Notes: generated from the sequence alone by a model not told the origin. Positions 38,410 through 46,191 are shown, counted from the first letter of the stretch. The stretch: 46,405 nt of DNA from DASWJQ01 sp036397095 (GCA_036397095.1 DASWJQ010000100.1:1-46405); one strand, 5' to 3'. Program-made: numbers and translations.

Positions 38410-39300
38410 ATGGTTGATCTGACCGGATTGTTCCCTCCGATTCCGACGCCTTTCCACCCCGACGAGACCTTGAACCTGGACGCGCTGGGCGCCAACCTTG
38501 CGCGCTGGGGCGACCAGCCTTTGGACGGCTACGTTGTCGGCGGCTCCAACGGCGAATTCGTGCTGATGACCGATGACGAGCGGGTGGCAGTGGTGGCGGC
38601 GGCCAGCCAGGCAATCGCCGGGCGCCGCCGGCTGATCGCCGGGGCCGGCGCCCAATCGACACGGCGCACAGTTGTGCTGTGCCAGCGGATGGCCGAAGCC
38701 GGGGCCGTGGCGGCGCTGGTGGTGACGCCTCACTACTACAAGAATCAGATGACGGCGGCGGCCCAAATCCACCATTTCGAGGCCGTGGCCGAGGCTTCGC
38801 CCATTCCTTTGATCCTGTACAACGTGCCGGCCAACACCGGCTACGAGCTGCCGGAAAGCGCCGTGGTGGAGCTGTCGCAACACGCCAACATCATTGGACT
38901 GAAGGACAGCGGCGGAGATGTCGGCCGTCTGGCATCGATGATCCGCCAGACGCCTGACGACTTTCAGGTGCTTGCCGGCTCGGCCGGTTTCTACCTGCCG
39001 GCCCTGAGCGTCGGCGCTGTCGGGGCAGTGGCGGCACTGGCCAACCTGGCCGCCGAGCCGATGGTCTCGATGCAGCGGCGATTTGCGGCCGGCGACTTTG
39101 CGGCGGCCGGCGCCATCCAGCGGCGGCTGATCGAGCCCAACCTGGCGGTGACGCGCCGATTTGGCGTGGCTGGCCTCAAGCAGGCTCTCGATTGGCTAGG
39201 CTTCTACGGAGGACCGGTTCGGTCGCCGCTGCTCCCGCTGACCCCGGCCCAGGCCGGCGAGCTGCGAACGACACTTCAGGAAGCGGAGCTGCTTCCCTAA
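38410..39300 (+). CDS. DapA-superfamily aldolase resembling 4-hydroxy-2-oxoglutarate aldolase
   Basis: 296 residues. Class I aldolase/lyase of the DHDPS/NAL superfamily: Schiff-base Lys K165 (GLKDSGGDVGR), proton-relay Tyr Y137 (LYNVPANTGYELP), and GGSNGE (44-49) in place of the TTGE of true DapA. The last part (FQVLAGSAGFYLPAL; RRLIEPNLAVTRRFG; LKQALDWLGFYGGP) follows the pattern I know from animal mitochondrial HOGA1, which splits 4-hydroxy-2-oxoglutarate into pyruvate and glyoxylate. So it is probably not the lysine-pathway enzyme. GAGGAGG lies just before ATG 38410. It is paired with the cyclase-family gene. Confidence 0.85.
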   Translation: MVDLTGLFPPIPTPFHPDETLNLDALGANLARWGDQPLDGYVVGGSNGEFVLMTDDERVAVVAAASQAIAGRRRLIAGAGAQSTRRTVVLCQRMAEAGAVAALVVTPHYYKNQMTAAAQIHHFEAVAEASPIPLILYNVPANTGYELPESAVVELSQHANIIGLKDSGGDVGRLASMIRQTPDDFQVLAGSAGFYLPALSVGAVGAVAALANLAAEPMVSMQRRFAAGDFAAAGAIQRRLIEPNLAVTRRFGVAGLKQALDWLGFYGGPVRSPLLPLTPAQAGELRTTLQEAELLP

Positions 39301-39311
39301 TCTGGCGCCGG

Positions 39312-40715
39312 CTACAGTTGGCCCGAGTCCTCCCAATGGCGCAGAAGCTCTTGGTAGACGGGGTCCTGGTAGCGGTCAAGGCGGAACCAGCGCTCATAGG
39401 CCGGCAGCTCGCCCCCAACCACATGGGCTGCCAGCAGTTCGCCGGCAGCCGGAGAGGCCATCAAGCCGAAGCCAGACAGCGCGCCGATCAGATAGGCGCC
39501 ATCGACCGGCAGCGGCGTGATGAGCGGGCGGTTCTCCTGCGTCTTGACGTAGTAGCCCCCATCGACCACCGGCCGCGGCAGTTGGTCGAAGTAGCGCCGC
39601 AGCCCCGGGATCATGGTCGACATGCCGCGCAAGGCCACTTCTGGATACAGCCGCGTGTCATGCGGCACAGGGAAGACCGGTTCGACCGGGTTCGTGTGGT
39701 AGGTCCACAAGATCAGGATGATCGGGCTCGAGTCGGGGCCCTCTGGCCGGGTGTGAGCGCCCTCCGGCAGCGGCTCCGTCAGCCAGCGGGTTTCGGGATC
39801 GGCCGCCAGCTCCACCCGCTCGGAAGCGGACCAGGGGATCTGCTGGCGATCGGACCAGATCAGCAGGGGAGCCGCGCGCGGCACCGCGCCCAGCGGGTCG
39901 GCCATTGCCACCTTGCTGTGAAGTTCGCAATACACAGGCAATGTCTGTCCGAGCAGGCCGGCGACTTCGTTGATCTTTGGCCCGGCGGCGATCACCAGCC
40001 GGCGTGTGTCGATGTGCACGTCCCCGGCGCCGGTGGCGATCGTTACGCCGGAGATGCCGGCATCGTCGGTCTGGACCGTCTCCAGTTTCCCCTCCACCAA
40101 TTCGACGCCGGCATGGCGGGCCCGACTCAGCAGGAATTGGCCCAACTGCTGGGCGCTAAACCAGCCACAGCGACGTGCGTGCAAAACGGCAACCGTGTCG
40201 TCGGTCAGGTAGGGAAAGTAGCGCTGAATCAAGCTGCGGTCGAGCAGCAAGTCGGCGCCGGTCGGCTGGTCGAGGAAACCCTCGGCCGGTTGCGGCCGAT
40301 AGTCAGGGTCGCCCGGCTCGCCGCGGTGGACCCGCAGCGGGCCGGCGCCCAATTGGCTGATCTCGGTGCCTAGCTCAAGGTAGGTCTCGGCCTGTTCCTG
40401 GCGGCCAGTGGCGAACAGGTAGCCGCGCCGGTTGAGCTGAAACGGATTGCCGCTGTCGTGCGCCCAAGCGTCGAGCTTGTCGATGCTGCGGTTCATGAGA
40501 TCGACCATGCCCGAGCCTGGGCCGGGCCACCAATTGCGGTAACACTCGGTCGACTTGTCGCTTGTGAGAGTCAGCGGCGGGCGCTCGTCGACGAGGATCA
40601 GCCGGCGCATTCCGTATTCGACCGCCAGGTGGTAGGCCGTGGCGATGCCGGCAATGCCGGCGCCGCAGATCACGGCTTCGGCGCCGCGCTGGGTCACGGC
40701 CGCCGCTGCCGCCAA
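39312..40715 (-). CDS. DAO-family FAD-dependent amino-acid/amine oxidoreductase
   Basis: About 467 residues. N-terminal FAD site AVICGAGIAGIATAYHLA, then STECYRNWWPGPGSGM, and the C-terminal DAO pattern ALSGFGLMASPAAGELLA. This places it with sarcosine/glycine/D-amino-acid oxidases and dehydrogenases (PF01266). The start is uncertain: TTG 40715 (used here) and GTG 40697 are both possible and neither has a good ribosome site; either gives the dinucleotide fold near the N-terminus. It is 22 bp after the folK stop on the same strand, so it is probably co-transcribed with the folate genes, an unusual partner. It is convergent with the HOGA-like aldolase (11 bp between stops). Confidence 0.8.
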   Translation of the reverse strand: MAAAAAVTQRGAEAVICGAGIAGIATAYHLAVEYGMRRLILVDERPPLTLTSDKSTECYRNWWPGPGSGMVDLMNRSIDKLDAWAHDSGNPFQLNRRGYLFATGRQEQAETYLELGTEISQLGAGPLRVHRGEPGDPDYRPQPAEGFLDQPTGADLLLDRSLIQRYFPYLTDDTVAVLHARRCGWFSAQQLGQFLLSRARHAGVELVEGKLETVQTDDAGISGVTIATGAGDVHIDTRRLVIAAGPKINEVAGLLGQTLPVYCELHSKVAMADPLGAVPRAAPLLIWSDRQQIPWSASERVELAADPETRWLTEPLPEGAHTRPEGPDSSPIILILWTYHTNPVEPVFPVPHDTRLYPEVALRGMSTMIPGLRRYFDQLPRPVVDGGYYVKTQENRPLITPLPVDGAYLIGALSGFGLMASPAAGELLAAHVVGGELPAYERWFRLDRYQDPVYQELLRHWEDSGQL

Positions 40716-40737
40716 CCAGGCCCGGCTGGCTTCTGAC

Positions 40738-41256
40738 TCACGCCCGCACCTGGGCGCCCAATTGTTGGCTCAATTCGGCCAGGTGGAGAGTTCCGTCGTC
40801 GGCGCTGGTGGCTTGGGCCAACTCGGCCAGGGTTTGGCCGGTCAAAGGATGCACCAGGTCGGGCGCCACTTCGGCCAGCGTCCTGGCCAGGTAGGGCCGC
40901 GCCAGGATGTCAGGATCGGGCAGCGCCAGCTCGTCTGATTGCAGCGGTGGCTGGCCATACATGCACAGGTCGAGATCGATGGGACGCGGTGCATAGCGGT
41001 CGGCCGAACGGCGCCGCCCTAGCGCATATTCGACGGCCCGCAGCTCCTGGCGCAGGTCAATGGGAGCCAGCTCGGTCAGCAAGCGGACGGCGGCATTGAC
41101 GAAGTGCGGCTGGCCCGGAGGACCAAACGGTTCGGTCTGGTAGGCGGCGGACACCGCTTCTACCCGCCCCAGGCGAGCCAGCGCTGCCACGGCCCGCGGC
41201 AGGTGCTCCTCGGGCTTAATGTTCGAGCCCAACTCGATCAATGCGATGTCAGCCAA
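40738..41256 (-). CDS. folK: 6-hydroxymethyl-dihydropterin pyrophosphokinase
   Basis: 172 residues from TTG 41256. It transfers pyrophosphate from ATP to 6-hydroxymethyl-7,8-dihydropterin in folate synthesis. Signatures: LIELGSNIKPEEHLPRAV at the start, TEPFGPPGQPHFVNAA, and the HPPK signature RRRSADRYAPRPIDLDLCMYG split across two 20-residue pieces (metal Asp pair D-L-D). The TTG start overlaps the folB stop by 8 nt, as expected of a coupled folB-folK pair. No ATG or GTG at a suitable position exists, and an extension upstream would run through folB. Confidence 0.92.
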   Translation of the reverse strand: MADIALIELGSNIKPEEHLPRAVAALARLGRVEAVSAAYQTEPFGPPGQPHFVNAAVRLLTELAPIDLRQELRAVEYALGRRRSADRYAPRPIDLDLCMYGQPPLQSDELALPDPDILARPYLARTLAEVAPDLVHPLTGQTLAELAQATSADDGTLHLAELSQQLGAQVRA

Positions 41257-41617
41257 GGTCTTGCCGGCTGCGCTCGATTTCGACGCCGACCGAGCGGGCA
41301 AAACGCAGCGCACCCGGCTTTTCGACGCGCACCCTCGCCCGCTGGACGCCGACTTCGGCCAGGCACAGGTCGGCCAGGTCCTGGGCCAGCTTCTCGACCG
41401 TGTAAGGGGCATGGCTCTCGACATGGTCGATGATGCGTTTGGTGAGCGTGCGGTAATTGACCGTGTCCTCGATGTCGTCGCTGCCGCCGGCCGCCCGCAG
41501 GTCGGTTGTGAGCGTTAGGTTAATCAGGATGTCCTGTTCGACCTCCCGCTCCCAATCATTGACTCCAATCACACCCCGCAGCAGCAGATCGCGGATGATG
41601 ATTAAATCGTTGGCCAC
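41249..41617 (-). CDS. folB: Dihydroneopterin aldolase
   Basis: 122 residues from GTG 41617, the normal length. It converts dihydroneopterin to 6-hydroxymethyl-dihydropterin and glycolaldehyde. It begins IIIRDLLLRGVIGVNDWERE, with active-site Glu (E23 region) and the conserved Lys (K100 in VRVEKPGALR). VNYRTLTKRIIDHVES and YTVEKLAQDLADLCL also match FolB. GGAAGGAG is 13 nt before the GTG, rather far. The upstream 180 bp to the SDR gene contains repeat DNA with a G-quadruplex motif on the sense strand, which may affect translation. Confidence 0.92.
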   Translation of the reverse strand: MANDLIIIRDLLLRGVIGVNDWEREVEQDILINLTLTTDLRAAGGSDDIEDTVNYRTLTKRIIDHVESHAPYTVEKLAQDLADLCLAEVGVQRARVRVEKPGALRFARSVGVEIERSRQDLG

Positions 41618-41690
41618 AGCTTCGCCGCATCTCCTTCCAAGATTCGGTAACCGCCAATCATCTGTCGCTCCCAACGCCCCCTTCGGCAGC

Positions 41691-41794
41691 CCTTCGACAC
41701 GCTCAGGTTCGCCTAGGGCGGGCTTAGGGGGCCTCCATAGGATTAAGAGATTGGAGACTTGTCCCATATCCCCAATCCCGAATCCCGAGTCCCC
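41691..41794. repeat. Repeat tract with sense-strand G-quadruplex motif, locus 4
   Basis: CCTTCGACACGCTCAGG (41691-41707) resembles GCTTCGACAGGCTAAGCC at 28926-28943 and a dispersed word common in bacterial genomes. CCCC-AAT-CCC-GAAT-CCC-GAGT-CCCC (41770-41794) is, on the minus strand, a G-quadruplex motif built from the same GGGGATTGGG words as locus 2. It lies between the SDR and folB genes, inside the predicted folate-operon mRNA. Confidence 0.6.
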
Positions 41795-41800
41795 GGTTTG

Positions 41801-42544
41801 CTACACCAAATGCCGGCCGCCGTCGAGCTGCATGATTTCGCCGGTCAAGTAAGCCGGACCGGCGACCAAAAACAGCAGTGCCTCGACGGCCTCTTCGACC
41901 CGGCCCCAGCGCCCGAGCGGAACGGGATCGACGATGTCCGACTCGGATTCTTCCGCCTCGCCCGAGGGAGGCAGGATGGCGCCTAGCGCCAGGCCGTTGA
42001 CCCTGATGCTGGGGGCCAGGGCCTGCGCCATTGCCTTGGTGGCGGCGGCCAGACCGGCCTTGGCGACGGTGTAGGCGAAGTGATCGGCGCCCGGCCGCAA
42101 GGCGCGCCAGTCGAGCAGGTTGACAACCACGCCGGGCGACCCGGCTAAACTGTCGGCCATCGCCCGGGTGAGCAGTACCGGCGCCCGCAGATTGATGTCC
42201 TGGTGCCGCTGCCAACCGTCTGGCGTGGTCTCAGCCAGGCCGGCGCCGCCGAAGATGGCGGCGCTGTTGATCAGAATCGAGATTGGACCCAGCGCCTCGT
42301 TGGCCCGCGGTACGAGCCCAAGTGTGTCGTTCAGGTCAGACAGATCGGCCGAAAGGGACACCGACCGCTGGCCGAGGCCGGTCACCAGGGCAACGGTCTC
42401 CTCGGCTGGCCCCCGCGAGCTGTTGTAGTGGACCACAACGTCCGTCCCTGCTTCGGCCAGGCCAACCGCAAACGCCCGTCCCAGACGGACGCCGGCGCCC
42501 GTTACCAGCGCCGTCTTCCCCTCGAGTTGGTGTCTGTCGGGCAT
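41801..42544 (-). CDS. PTR1/FolM-like short-chain dehydrogenase (pteridine reductase)
   Basis: 247 residues. SDR with NADPH site TGAGVRLGRAFA (Arg after the Gly-rich loop, as in PTR1/FolM), NSAA, and catalytic Y158-x3-K162 (FAYTVAKAGL). The VVNLLDWRALRP segment, with an Asp (D145) where ordinary SDRs have Ser, is characteristic of pteridine reductases. It could reduce dihydropterin or dihydrofolate to the tetrahydro form. Its place directly before folB and folK supports a folate role. ATG 42544 is preceded by TACAAT and 6 nt, with no ribosome site, so the mRNA is probably leaderless. No other dihydrofolate reductase or folP is in the window. Confidence 0.87.
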   Translation of the reverse strand: MPDRHQLEGKTALVTGAGVRLGRAFAVGLAEAGTDVVVHYNSSRGPAEETVALVTGLGQRSVSLSADLSDLNDTLGLVPRANEALGPISILINSAAIFGGAGLAETTPDGWQRHQDINLRAPVLLTRAMADSLAGSPGVVVNLLDWRALRPGADHFAYTVAKAGLAAATKAMAQALAPSIRVNGLALGAILPPSGEAEESESDIVDPVPLGRWGRVEEAVEALLFLVAGPAYLTGEIMQLDGGRHLV

Positions 42545-42550
42545 GGTTAC

Positions 42551-42556
42551 ATTGTA
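42551..42556 (-). promoter_or_regulatory. -10 box of the folate operon, leaderless
   Basis: On the minus strand TACAAT, then GTAACC, then ATG (42544). Spacing and absence of a Shine-Dalgarno match the TACAAT/GTG arrangement at 7334-7346. Confidence 0.55.
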
Positions 42557-42587
42557 CAGAGAGAAGCGATGCCGGTGTGTGGTCTTC

Positions 42588-43640
42588 CTATTCGAATACA
42601 GCCGGCCGATCGTTTCTGGCGGCTCTGACCAGATTCAAGATCTCGTCGGACACCTGCTGGGCCAATGCCTCAGTGCCAAGAACCGACCCATGGTTGGCCC
42701 CTTCGATGATCACCAGTGTGCTATTCGAAGAGTAGCCGGCGAGTTCCTCTGTCAGCGGTCGCAGACTTGGGTTGCCCGAGTTCTGCGCATAGGTCGACGC
42801 CGCCCAGATAACAACAAGCGGCAAATCGCCCAGGTTCTCGGCCGAGGCGGAGGCGGTCTGGAGCGAGACGAAAGCCGGGCCGTTTTCCGCGTAGTAGGTG
42901 GCGGCAGCCTGCTGCCTCGCTTGCAGGCCGGCCATCTCGGGGACCAGTCCGATAGGGTAGCCGGCGGCTGCAAGTGACCGGACGGAGGCAATCCGGGTCA
43001 CGCCGAACCTGGTGAGGGCGGATGACACGCCGCCGACCAGGTCCCAATATGTTCGGTTCTGATCGACCTCCGCCTGATTGGCAAATGACTTGGGGCTGAC
43101 AAGCTGGCTATCAACCAGCACCGCTCCAACAACCTGGTGCGGATAGGTGGCAGCAAAGACGCGGGTAACGATGGCGCCGTAGGAGTGGCCGACGACTATG
43201 TATGGCCCGGGCACATCCGCCTGCCGAAGAAGTGAGTCGAGCTCAGCGTTGATCGTGTCCGGGTCGCGCGGAGCCGAAGCCGGCTCGCTCCAGCCCATAC
43301 CAGGCCGATCATAGGCACATACCATGGAATGCGGGGAAAGTTGTTGCTGGACCCAGTGCCACCACAGTGACTCGGCCGTGGCACCTGCCTGAAGAATGAC
43401 CACAGGGGTGCCTTCGCCGAGGCAGGTCAAGTGCATCTCATGCCCATCGACCTGAAATAACTCTCCCCTGGGTTCATAGCGCTGTAGGTCCTGCCGAATT
43501 GCCAAGGACTGGTAGGCCGCACCAATCAATAGGAGCAAGCCTAGCGCTAGGCACAAGCCTACTATGCCGCGCTTCAGGATCCCCACACAACCCACGGGTT
43601 TCGTCGGCCGGTCCGGGCCGGCACTCTCGGTCTGTATCAT
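42588..43640 (-). CDS. Membrane-anchored alpha/beta-hydrolase
   Basis: 350 residues. N-terminal membrane segment (about 22-43, LKRGIVGLCLALGLLLLIG), then an alpha/beta-hydrolase domain probably outside the cell: VVILQAGATAES, YDRPGMGWSEP, nucleophile elbow IVVGHSYGAIVTR (S153), and a C-terminal His in EGANHGSVLG. The acid residue is less clear. Related to haloalkane-dehalogenase/esterase-like proteins; substrate unknown. ATG 43640 follows AGAGGATCCC. It is divergent from folE, and the -10 TAGAAT (43732-43727, minus) fits its transcript. Confidence 0.8.
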   Translation of the reverse strand: MIQTESAGPDRPTKPVGCVGILKRGIVGLCLALGLLLLIGAAYQSLAIRQDLQRYEPRGELFQVDGHEMHLTCLGEGTPVVILQAGATAESLWWHWVQQQLSPHSMVCAYDRPGMGWSEPASAPRDPDTINAELDSLLRQADVPGPYIVVGHSYGAIVTRVFAATYPHQVVGAVLVDSQLVSPKSFANQAEVDQNRTYWDLVGGVSSALTRFGVTRIASVRSLAAAGYPIGLVPEMAGLQARQQAAATYYAENGPAFVSLQTASASAENLGDLPLVVIWAASTYAQNSGNPSLRPLTEELAGYSSNSTLVIIEGANHGSVLGTEALAQQVSDEILNLVRAARNDRPAVFE

Positions 43641-43726
43641 GGGATCCTCTACAGGTTTGGTTTCGGCTTAGGGAGGATGGCGCAGCCAGGCGACCAAGCT
43701 GCGCCTGCGGGCGCCGTCGATGACAG

Positions 43727-43787
43727 ATTCTACTAGGATATTCGACGATCGAACGCATGCCGAGCAAAGGGCTCGCTATGGTAGGAT
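43727..43787. promoter_or_regulatory. Divergent control region of folE and the membrane hydrolase
   Basis: Plus strand: extended -10 TGGTAGGAT (43779-43787) for folE. Minus strand: TAGAAT (43732-43727) for the hydrolase. Between them are two inverted repeats, TTCGA-CGA-TCGAA (43741-43753) and CGAGC-AAAGG-GCTCG (43761-43775); the latter covers the folE -35 region. They look like operator sites; the binding protein is not known. Confidence 0.45.
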
Positions 43788-43829
43788 GCAGCCTCAGCCC
43801 ATTTTTGGTGTATCTGCAAGGAGCGGCCG

Positions 43830-44456
43830 ATGTCCCAGAATATCGAAGCAGCCGCCGAACTGCTCGGCGGGATTGGCGTTGCCAAGAAGGAAATTGAAGA
43901 CGCGGTGCGTGACCTGCTGGTTGCATTTGGCGAGGATGTCGATCGCCAGGGACTGCGCGATACGCCGTCGCGGGTTGCCCGCATGTACGACGAGCTGCTG
44001 GCCGGCTATCGGGTCGATCCCTACCAGTTGATCAACGAAGCCCTATTCGATGTCGACTACGAGGACATGATCATCGTCAAGGACATCGAGTACTACAGCC
44101 TGTGCGAGCACCACCTGCTGCCGTTCATGGGGCGGGCGCACGTCGCCTACCTCCCGACCGACAAGGTGCTCGGACTGTCCAAGATTCCCCGCATTGTAGA
44201 CCTGTTCTCCAAGCGTCTGCAGGTCCAGGAGCGGATGACGCGCCAGATCGCCGACTTCATCGAGGCGGTGGTTCACCCGCACGGGGTGGGTGTAGTGGTC
44301 GAGGGTTGGCACCTGTGCGCCGCCATGCGCGGCGTTCGCAAAGACCAAGCTCGCATGGTGACCAGCGCGTTGTGCGGCACGTTCAAGACGAACGACAAGA
44401 CCCGCCAGGAGTTCCTCAATCATCTATCCCGTGGTCATTTTCCGACCGGCGCCTGA
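43830..44456 (+). CDS. folE: GTP cyclohydrolase I
   Basis: 208 residues. First step of tetrahydrofolate (and biopterin) synthesis: GTP to 7,8-dihydroneopterin triphosphate. Zinc ligands C92 and H95 (SLCEHHLLPFMG) and C163 (WHLCAAMRGVRK) are all present, so this is the zinc type IA enzyme. LGLSKIPRIVDLFSKRLQVQ and ERMTRQIADFIEAV complete the fold. ATG 43830 has AAGGAG upstream. It lies 1.3 kb from the SDR-folB-folK operon on the other strand; folP and a nudix step are missing from the window. Confidence 0.97.
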   Translation: MSQNIEAAAELLGGIGVAKKEIEDAVRDLLVAFGEDVDRQGLRDTPSRVARMYDELLAGYRVDPYQLINEALFDVDYEDMIIVKDIEYYSLCEHHLLPFMGRAHVAYLPTDKVLGLSKIPRIVDLFSKRLQVQERMTRQIADFIEAVVHPHGVGVVVEGWHLCAAMRGVRKDQARMVTSALCGTFKTNDKTRQEFLNHLSRGHFPTGA

Positions 44457-44585
44457 GGTCCCGCCTGCGGCCGGGTGGCCGACCAAGCGGCGGGCCAAGG
44501 CATCTCAACCGGGACCACAGTGGGTGCCTGCCAGCGGCAGAAGGTGAACCAGTTGTCAGTTGGTTGTGAGTATTCGACTGTAACG

Positions 44586-44601
44586 GGAGCCGCCCGGCTC
44601 C
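44586..44601 (+). promoter_or_regulatory. Hairpin covering the ribosome-binding region of the sigma gene
   Basis: GGAGCC (44586-44591) pairs with GGCTCC (44596-44601) around a 4-nt loop, possibly extended by a closing G-C pair. GGGAG is the only Shine-Dalgarno-like sequence before ATG 44608 and would be sequestered; its spacing is otherwise too long (about 18 nt). Confidence 0.4.
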
Positions 44602-44607
44602 GTTCCC

Positions 44608-45174
44608 ATGAGTGAAACCGAACACAATCTCAAAGACGCCGAGCTCGTTCGGCGGGCGCAAGGGGGTAGGGTCGATGCCTTTGGGCGGCTCTATGAGCGC
44701 TACCTCGACCAGATCTACCGCTATATTCGGTCGAGGGTTGGCCAGGACAAGGATGCCGAGGACCTGACCGAGACGGTGTTCATCCGATCCCTGGAGTCGC
44801 TGGCGACCTACCAGGAGCGGGGGCACCCATACTCGGCCTTTCTCTACCAGGTCGCCCGCAACGTGCTGGTCGATCACTATCGGTCAAATGTGGAGGAACA
44901 GGCGCTCGAAGACGCCGCTCCCTTGGCCGACGGTGGGCCCGAGCCCGAGGTCTCGATCGAGCAGCAGCAGGAACTGTTGTTGGTCCAGCGGGCGATGACA
45001 CGCTTGCCGGGCGATTACCAGGAAGTCATCCGCCTACGGGTGGTGCTGTCGCTGCCAACAGCGACAGCGGCGGCCTGGCTGGATCGAAGCGAAGGCGCGC
45101 TGCGGGTGCTGCTCTACCGAGCATTGAAAGCACTCCGGCGAGAAGTCGAGAGGCTGCATCAAGAAGGTGACTAA
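44608..45174 (+). CDS. ECF-type RNA polymerase sigma factor
   Basis: 188 residues. Sigma region 2 (about 12-85) with AFGRLYERYLDQIYRYIRSR and the -10-binding helix DAEDLTETVFIRSLESLATY. Sigma region 4 is at about 125-180 (AMTRLPGDYQEVIRLRVVLS; ALRVLLYRALKALRREVE), but the region-4 helix-turn-helix is modified (LPTATAAAWLDRSEG instead of the usual EIA..L..S.GTVKS). No region 3, as for ECF sigmas. It overlaps the next gene (DUF5667-type) by 8 bp, the expected sigma/anti-sigma-like arrangement in Chloroflexota. Confidence 0.92.
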   Translation: MSETEHNLKDAELVRRAQGGRVDAFGRLYERYLDQIYRYIRSRVGQDKDAEDLTETVFIRSLESLATYQERGHPYSAFLYQVARNVLVDHYRSNVEEQALEDAAPLADGGPEPEVSIEQQQELLLVQRAMTRLPGDYQEVIRLRVVLSLPTATAAAWLDRSEGALRVLLYRALKALRREVERLHQEGD

Positions 45175-46129
45175 GATTGAGAGTCAGCTGGATCGGTGGC
45201 TGACGGCGCTGCAAACAGGCGAGAAAGTCGACCCGGCGGCGCTGCCGCCGGAGCTCGGCGATCTGCTGGTGCTGGCGGAGCAGGCCGAACGCGGCTTGCG
45301 CCCCGAGGCGCCCAGCGAGCGATTCCGCCGAGAGTTGCAGGCCCGGCTTCTGTCAAAACGTCCGCGGCCGCGGCCGCAGCCAATGCCCGTGCCGGAATCC
45401 AAGGTGCGCGGCCAGGGGTTCTTGGCTGGCCTCTTCAGACGGCCGGCGCTGGCCCTTGCCAGTCTGCTGCTAGCGCTGGCCATGATCGCCTCGAGTGCAG
45501 GCGTTGTGTATGCAGCCGAGGGATCGCTGCCCGGCGACTCTCTGTATCCCGTCAAGGTCGGGGTGGAACAGGCCAGATTGCACCTGACATTCTCCGAGGC
45601 CTGGCGTCTCGAATTACTGCGCCACTACGCAGAGCGGCGTCAGAACGAAGTTGAGCGACTGCAGGCTCTGAATCGGACACAGGATCTGGACCAGGCGTAC
45701 GATGGCTACATTGTGGCGCTGGCCGATCTGGTCAACGAGCTGGAGGCCAGCGATTTGGAGGCCGGCAATCCGGCATTGGTTGAAGTTGATCGTGCGCTCG
45801 CCCAAAACATCGAGCGGCTGCAGTCATTGATCCCGCGGGCCCCCCAACAAGCCGTACCGGCGCTGATGCAGGCGCTTGACAAGTCGCGGCATGGCCTGGA
45901 AGTGCTGCAGTCTCTGGAGAGCGGCCAATCGCCCAGCGATCTGGCGCCGGGCCGGGTCAAGAAGACCGGAACCGGCGGAGTTGGCCAGGACGGGCCTGGC
46001 GGTCCCAAAGGCACCCCCGGACCGCCTCCAGGGGCCGGCCCGCCAGGTGGACCTCCCGGTCCGCAAGGCGGCCCTCCCATTGGGCAAGGGGGCGGGCCTC
46101 CCGAAGGCAAGGGCAACCCCAACAAATAG
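45167..46129 (+). CDS. DUF5667-type membrane protein, possible anti-sigma partner
   Basis: 320 residues from GTG 45167. A cytosolic N-terminal part (about 1-90, with LDRWLTALQTGEKVDPAALP) is followed by one membrane helix (about 92-115). An extracytoplasmic DUF5667-like domain comes next (EGSLPGDSLYPVKVGVEQAR, RHYAERRQNEVERLQAL), then a C-terminal Gly/Pro-rich, partly collagen-like tail (about 265-320; GGPKGTPGPPPGAGPPGGPP). Its 8-bp overlap with the ECF sigma gene suggests it controls that sigma factor from the membrane, though a classic zinc anti-sigma motif is absent. Function of the tail unknown. Confidence 0.8.
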   Translation: MTKIESQLDRWLTALQTGEKVDPAALPPELGDLLVLAEQAERGLRPEAPSERFRRELQARLLSKRPRPRPQPMPVPESKVRGQGFLAGLFRRPALALASLLLALAMIASSAGVVYAAEGSLPGDSLYPVKVGVEQARLHLTFSEAWRLELLRHYAERRQNEVERLQALNRTQDLDQAYDGYIVALADLVNELEASDLEAGNPALVEVDRALAQNIERLQSLIPRAPQQAVPALMQALDKSRHGLEVLQSLESGQSPSDLAPGRVKKTGTGGVGQDGPGGPKGTPGPPPGAGPPGGPPGPQGGPPIGQGGGPPEGKGNPNK

Positions 46130-46191
46130 TCTGCCATTGAGGACCAGGTCGAGATCGCCGGTGTAACCAGCGCCGGCCTTCTTGGCGTATG

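Noticed and set aside
38410..39300. Calling the aldolase dapA (lysine synthesis)
   Set aside because: The TTGE motif of DapA is GSNGE here and the C-terminal region does not follow the DapA pattern.
44457..44516. GGTCCCG...CGGGACC inverted repeat after folE as its terminator
   Set aside because: The arms are 46 nt apart with only 7 bp pairing and no T-tract; too weak to call.
44553..44584. TTGTCA as -35 of the sigma gene
   Set aside because: No acceptable -10 at 16-18 bp spacing.
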